Assembly (NCBI GenBank): GCA_028023455.1
Contig: JAQFVV010012396.1
Location: forward strand, 10,768,085-10,832,084
From: Epiperipatus broadwayi
Lineage: Eukaryota; Onychophora; Udeonychophora; Euonychophora; Peripatidae
Direction of reading: 5' to 3'
Length of the DNA stretch: 64,000 nucleotides
Shown here piece by piece: positions 61,336-64,000 of this stretch. The position numbers and the translations under genes were made by a program. Positions within the stretch are counted from its first letter, which is position 1. Each line of letters begins with the position of its first letter. The notes beneath the pieces are model-generated. The model was not told the origin of the DNA. It was given only the letters and a program-made list of their open reading frames with translations, and did not search any database.

Positions 61336-62116
61336 CCTATGTGCCTAATAAATAATCACAACTTTACGATTTATCTTATCAGTATATCATTCATTATATC
61401 TCCTTCTGCCTTACAGATCTTCCTTCTTCATTGAGTCAGAAATGATATTAAATTATTCAATATAAATTCTGTTTTTATTCTGTTGCTGGCTTCATCAGTT
61501 TGATGAAATCTAAGATATTTCACATTACCATATATTCTTTAAGATGTATATACTATAATCCATTTGTTCTTATTCTTATCTAGATATATATATATTTGAA
61601 ATTGGAGGTTTTTATTTTCATATAAATAATATTATATTTTCCCTAAGACCATTCATTCTAAGTTCGTCAATTTCTTGACATATTTCAATCCATTACTATT
61701 TTTTTCTTTATCAATTTATTGTAATCCTTATTTTTATGTTTTTATTTTTATCCACAGATAATATTTGTTGTTAATTTCATTTTAGTAAATGTTAATTCCC
61801 TTTTTGTTATACTAAAGACTGCTTCTTTAATTATTTCCTTTAGCTGATTGTAATCCTATTTTAATAATTTTCCCAAAACAAAACTAAGAAAATCTTTGGA
61901 TACTGTTCATCATTAGGAGGCATTTTAACAACAGAAAAAGATAAATAAAAAGTTAAACATAAGTTTTGTGAAGACTAATAATATAGGAAAGACAACATAA
62001 ATCTGTTTTTTGAGTCAGTTTATTTAAAATCTTGCATTGTTGCCATTAATTTTAGTTGTTTTTGAAATTTAAGTATAACTATTTACCTATGTTTTATTAA
62101 TGGATTTTCTCAAAAT
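61336..62116 (+). other. Upstream intron, possible LINE remains
   Basis: AT-rich sequence. Some - strand text near 61480-61870 looks faintly coding but is too broken to assign. Confidence 0.4.
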
Positions 62117-62725
62117 ATGAAAATAAACATTGATTATGATGAGTTAGAAGAGGTTAAAAGTTACAAATACCTTGGTCAGATTATTAATACAGATGGAAAC
62201 ATAATGGATGAAATTAATTATAGAATTAAACTTGGTTGGAGTGCTTTTGGTAGAAATAACTTGAAACTAAAAGGAAATATGACTAAGTGTTTAATGTGTT
62301 TTACCAGTTCTTACTTATGGATCTGAGACTTGGACACTTAATAGAAGAGCAATACAGAAACTTCAGACCACTCAAGAAAGTATGGAGAGATGCATGTTGG
62401 GAGTAACAAGAAGAGATCAAAAATGCAATATATGGGTAAGAGAACAAACAGGTGTTACTGACCTCATTGAAAAAAATTAAAAGACTGAAGTGGAGTTGGG
62501 ATGAACATATTGCTAAAAGAGATGATAATAGATGGACAATTGAAATCTTAAACTGGATTCCAAGAGATTGTAAGAGACCCAGAAAGAGACCACATGTGAG
62601 ATGGATGGATGAAATAAGAAAGTGATGTGGAGAAGAGAAGCTAAAGATAGGAAAGGATGGATTGAACTTGGAGATACCTTCATCCTGCAATGGATTTATA
62701 ATGGTTGATGATGATGATGATTAAC
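62117..62725 (+). pseudogene. RTE-like LINE, 3' end with TGATGA tail
   Basis: From 62117 the + strand reads YDELEEVKSYKYLGQIINTD, GNIMDEINYRIKLGWSAFGR. After a frameshift near 62300 it continues VLPVLTYGSETWTLNRRAIQ, QTTQESMERCMLGVTRRD, VTDLIEKIKRLKWSWDEHIA, RPRKRPHVRWMDEIRK. This is the thumb and C-terminal end of an RTE-type LINE protein. A short TGATGA microsatellite (62704-62721) closes the element, as is common in that clade. Only the last 600 bases are present, a strong 5' truncation. It is less decayed than the other LINE relics and lies antisense to the calcium-sensor gene. Confidence 0.85.
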
Positions 62726-64000
62726 AGCTGAAGGCTCCCAATGAAAGCAATCAACTTCTCTTTGTAATAAAAAATCTGATATATCTCTCCCATTAAAAAC
62801 AACATTCAAATTTAACATAATACAATATGTAAATATTTTTATGCACTAAAACATATAAAAAAAGTAAATTTTCGGTTGGCTTTTGCAGTATTTTTGATAT
62901 AATATCAATATTACTGTGAAAGCTGAAGTTTATTGTTAATATTTTTAATACATTTATAAAAATAAAAACATGTCTTTAATTTTTTTATTTTCGCTTTTTA
63001 GCTTTGTATAGTTCCAGAAATTTATAAAGAAAGTTTAGATACAATATAATATTATTAGATGGTAGCATTATACAGAGTACTGAATTCCATATAAAATTAA
63101 ACATTTAAAATTTTCATTAAAATTGATTGCAAACCCTAAAAAAATGTAGGGAAAGTGAATACAATTGAGTTATAAGATTTTTTAGATAGATAAATAAAAA
63201 AAACAAAGCAAGTTATATATAAGCTATAAAAATAATTGAATGAATCACATATATATGTAACACCCAAATATATACATGCAATTTATGATGAAAACCAGTT
63301 TTCTGGTTGAAATATTAAAGTGGTTGTGTAGAGAAGTAATTATATTTGTTTTTATTTAAAGATATACACACAAACACATATGTAAGAATTTAACTATTAA
63401 AAAATGTCATGCAATTTTGTTAATATTAAGAAGAAAAATATTTTTGAAAATTTCTAATAAATTAAACATTTTATCAGGAGTTAAAAATATTATTTATAAG
63501 ATATATAAATAATTGATTTTGTATATTTTGGCAAGTTTACCTGTGTTCCATCCCTTTAACCTCGCAAGTGTTTTTTTTTAACATGACCTTTTTTGCTCAA
63601 TATTTTCTGTCTTATTTTTTCTTTAGTTGAATTTTTTAAAGAAAAAAAAGACTTGTTCTCTATTATACATTATTTTTCTGATACATTTCGTTAAAACATA
63701 AAATCAAAAACCAAAATTAATCTTAAAAATGAAATATCGATTTTAGAAATAAAAAACAAAAACAGATATAAGTAAACAAAACATAAGATTTCATTTTAGT
63801 TTTCAGGTTAAAAAATTCACGTAATAAAATTACCCAATAATCAGTATGCTTAAAATACTTTTCAATAAAGTTTAAGTAAAAGAATCCAAAAACATTTTTT
63901 GAAATATTAAAAATCAACTATTTTGTGTTTGATAGTAGCTTTTCCTATTTTATGTATGTGATAACAATCACACGATGATATAATTTAATATGAGGTTCAA
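62726..64000 (-). other. Upstream intron or flank, nothing seen
   Basis: AT-rich DNA without recognisable exon, repeat copy or domain. It is probably still within the long first part of the calcium-sensor gene. Confidence 0.45.

Noticed and set aside
62301-62690. 129-codon frame on the - strand
   Set aside because: Antisense shadow of the RTE-like LINE pseudogene.
1-64000. CRISPR arrays, operons, bacterial promoters or ribosome binding sites
   Set aside because: Spliced genes and eukaryotic transposons show this is animal nuclear DNA. The repeats seen are fold-back or tandem, not spaced direct repeats.

Overview
This is AT-rich animal DNA. Five internal or terminal exons of one conserved gene are spread over 47 kb on the + strand, with GT/AG introns of 5 to 22 kb. 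The last three exons of a second conserved gene lie on the - strand. The rest is intronic or intergenic sequence crowded with transposable elements: LINEs, a Penelope-like element, mariner, pogo/Tigger-like, piggyBac-like and hAT elements, tRNA-derived SINEs, and many fold-back elements. The mix suggests an invertebrate with a repeat-rich genome. I cannot place it in a phylum from this window.

Gene 1 (472-47717, +) is PPIL3, a small cyclophilin of the spliceosome. Exons are 472-546, 14340-14433, 19662-19729, 25723-25841 and 47591-47717. They join in frame to 160 codons ending at TAG. The start codon must lie in an exon left of the window, which would give 161 residues, the usual PPIL3 length. 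Gene 2 (50918-58941, -) is a neuronal calcium sensor of the frequenin/NCS type. Its last three coding exons (58941-58863, 57273-57107, 51013-50918) encode EF-hands 2 to 4 and the C-terminus; the 5' exons are beyond 64000. The two genes converge tail to tail with about 3.2 kb between their stop codons.

Region by region: intron 1 of PPIL3 (547-14339) holds a 5'-truncated LINE and several fold-back elements, including a 953-bp palindrome at 9201-10153. Intron 2 holds a decayed mariner on the - strand, itself invaded by a fold-back element with G-runs, then a possible solo LTR. Intron 3 holds a second copy of the first LINE, a decayed fragment of an uncharacterised repeat-borne protein family, and a SINE. 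Intron 4 (21.7 kb) holds a hAT relic and a 12.4-kb LTR element (33961-46321). That element has 3.0-kb LTRs, a 4-bp target duplication, no recognisable pol, and a single 614-codon ORF of unknown function. A piggyBac-like element sits inside its right LTR, and the left LTR supplies the empty site. The piggyBac-like element contains a 22-nt match to an Illumina adapter, so its tandem repeats may be partly an assembly artefact.

The calcium-sensor gene and its upstream intron hold LINE relics of at least two kinds, two related tRNA-Gly-like SINEs, a 930-bp Penelope-derived unit with perfect 60-bp inverted ends and an intact GIY-YIG ORF, and a pogo/Tigger-like element.

The two best candidates for something undescribed are the LTR element with its unknown 614-residue protein and the GIY-YIG unit with perfect inverted ends. 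All identities rest on reading translations by eye. No database search was possible.
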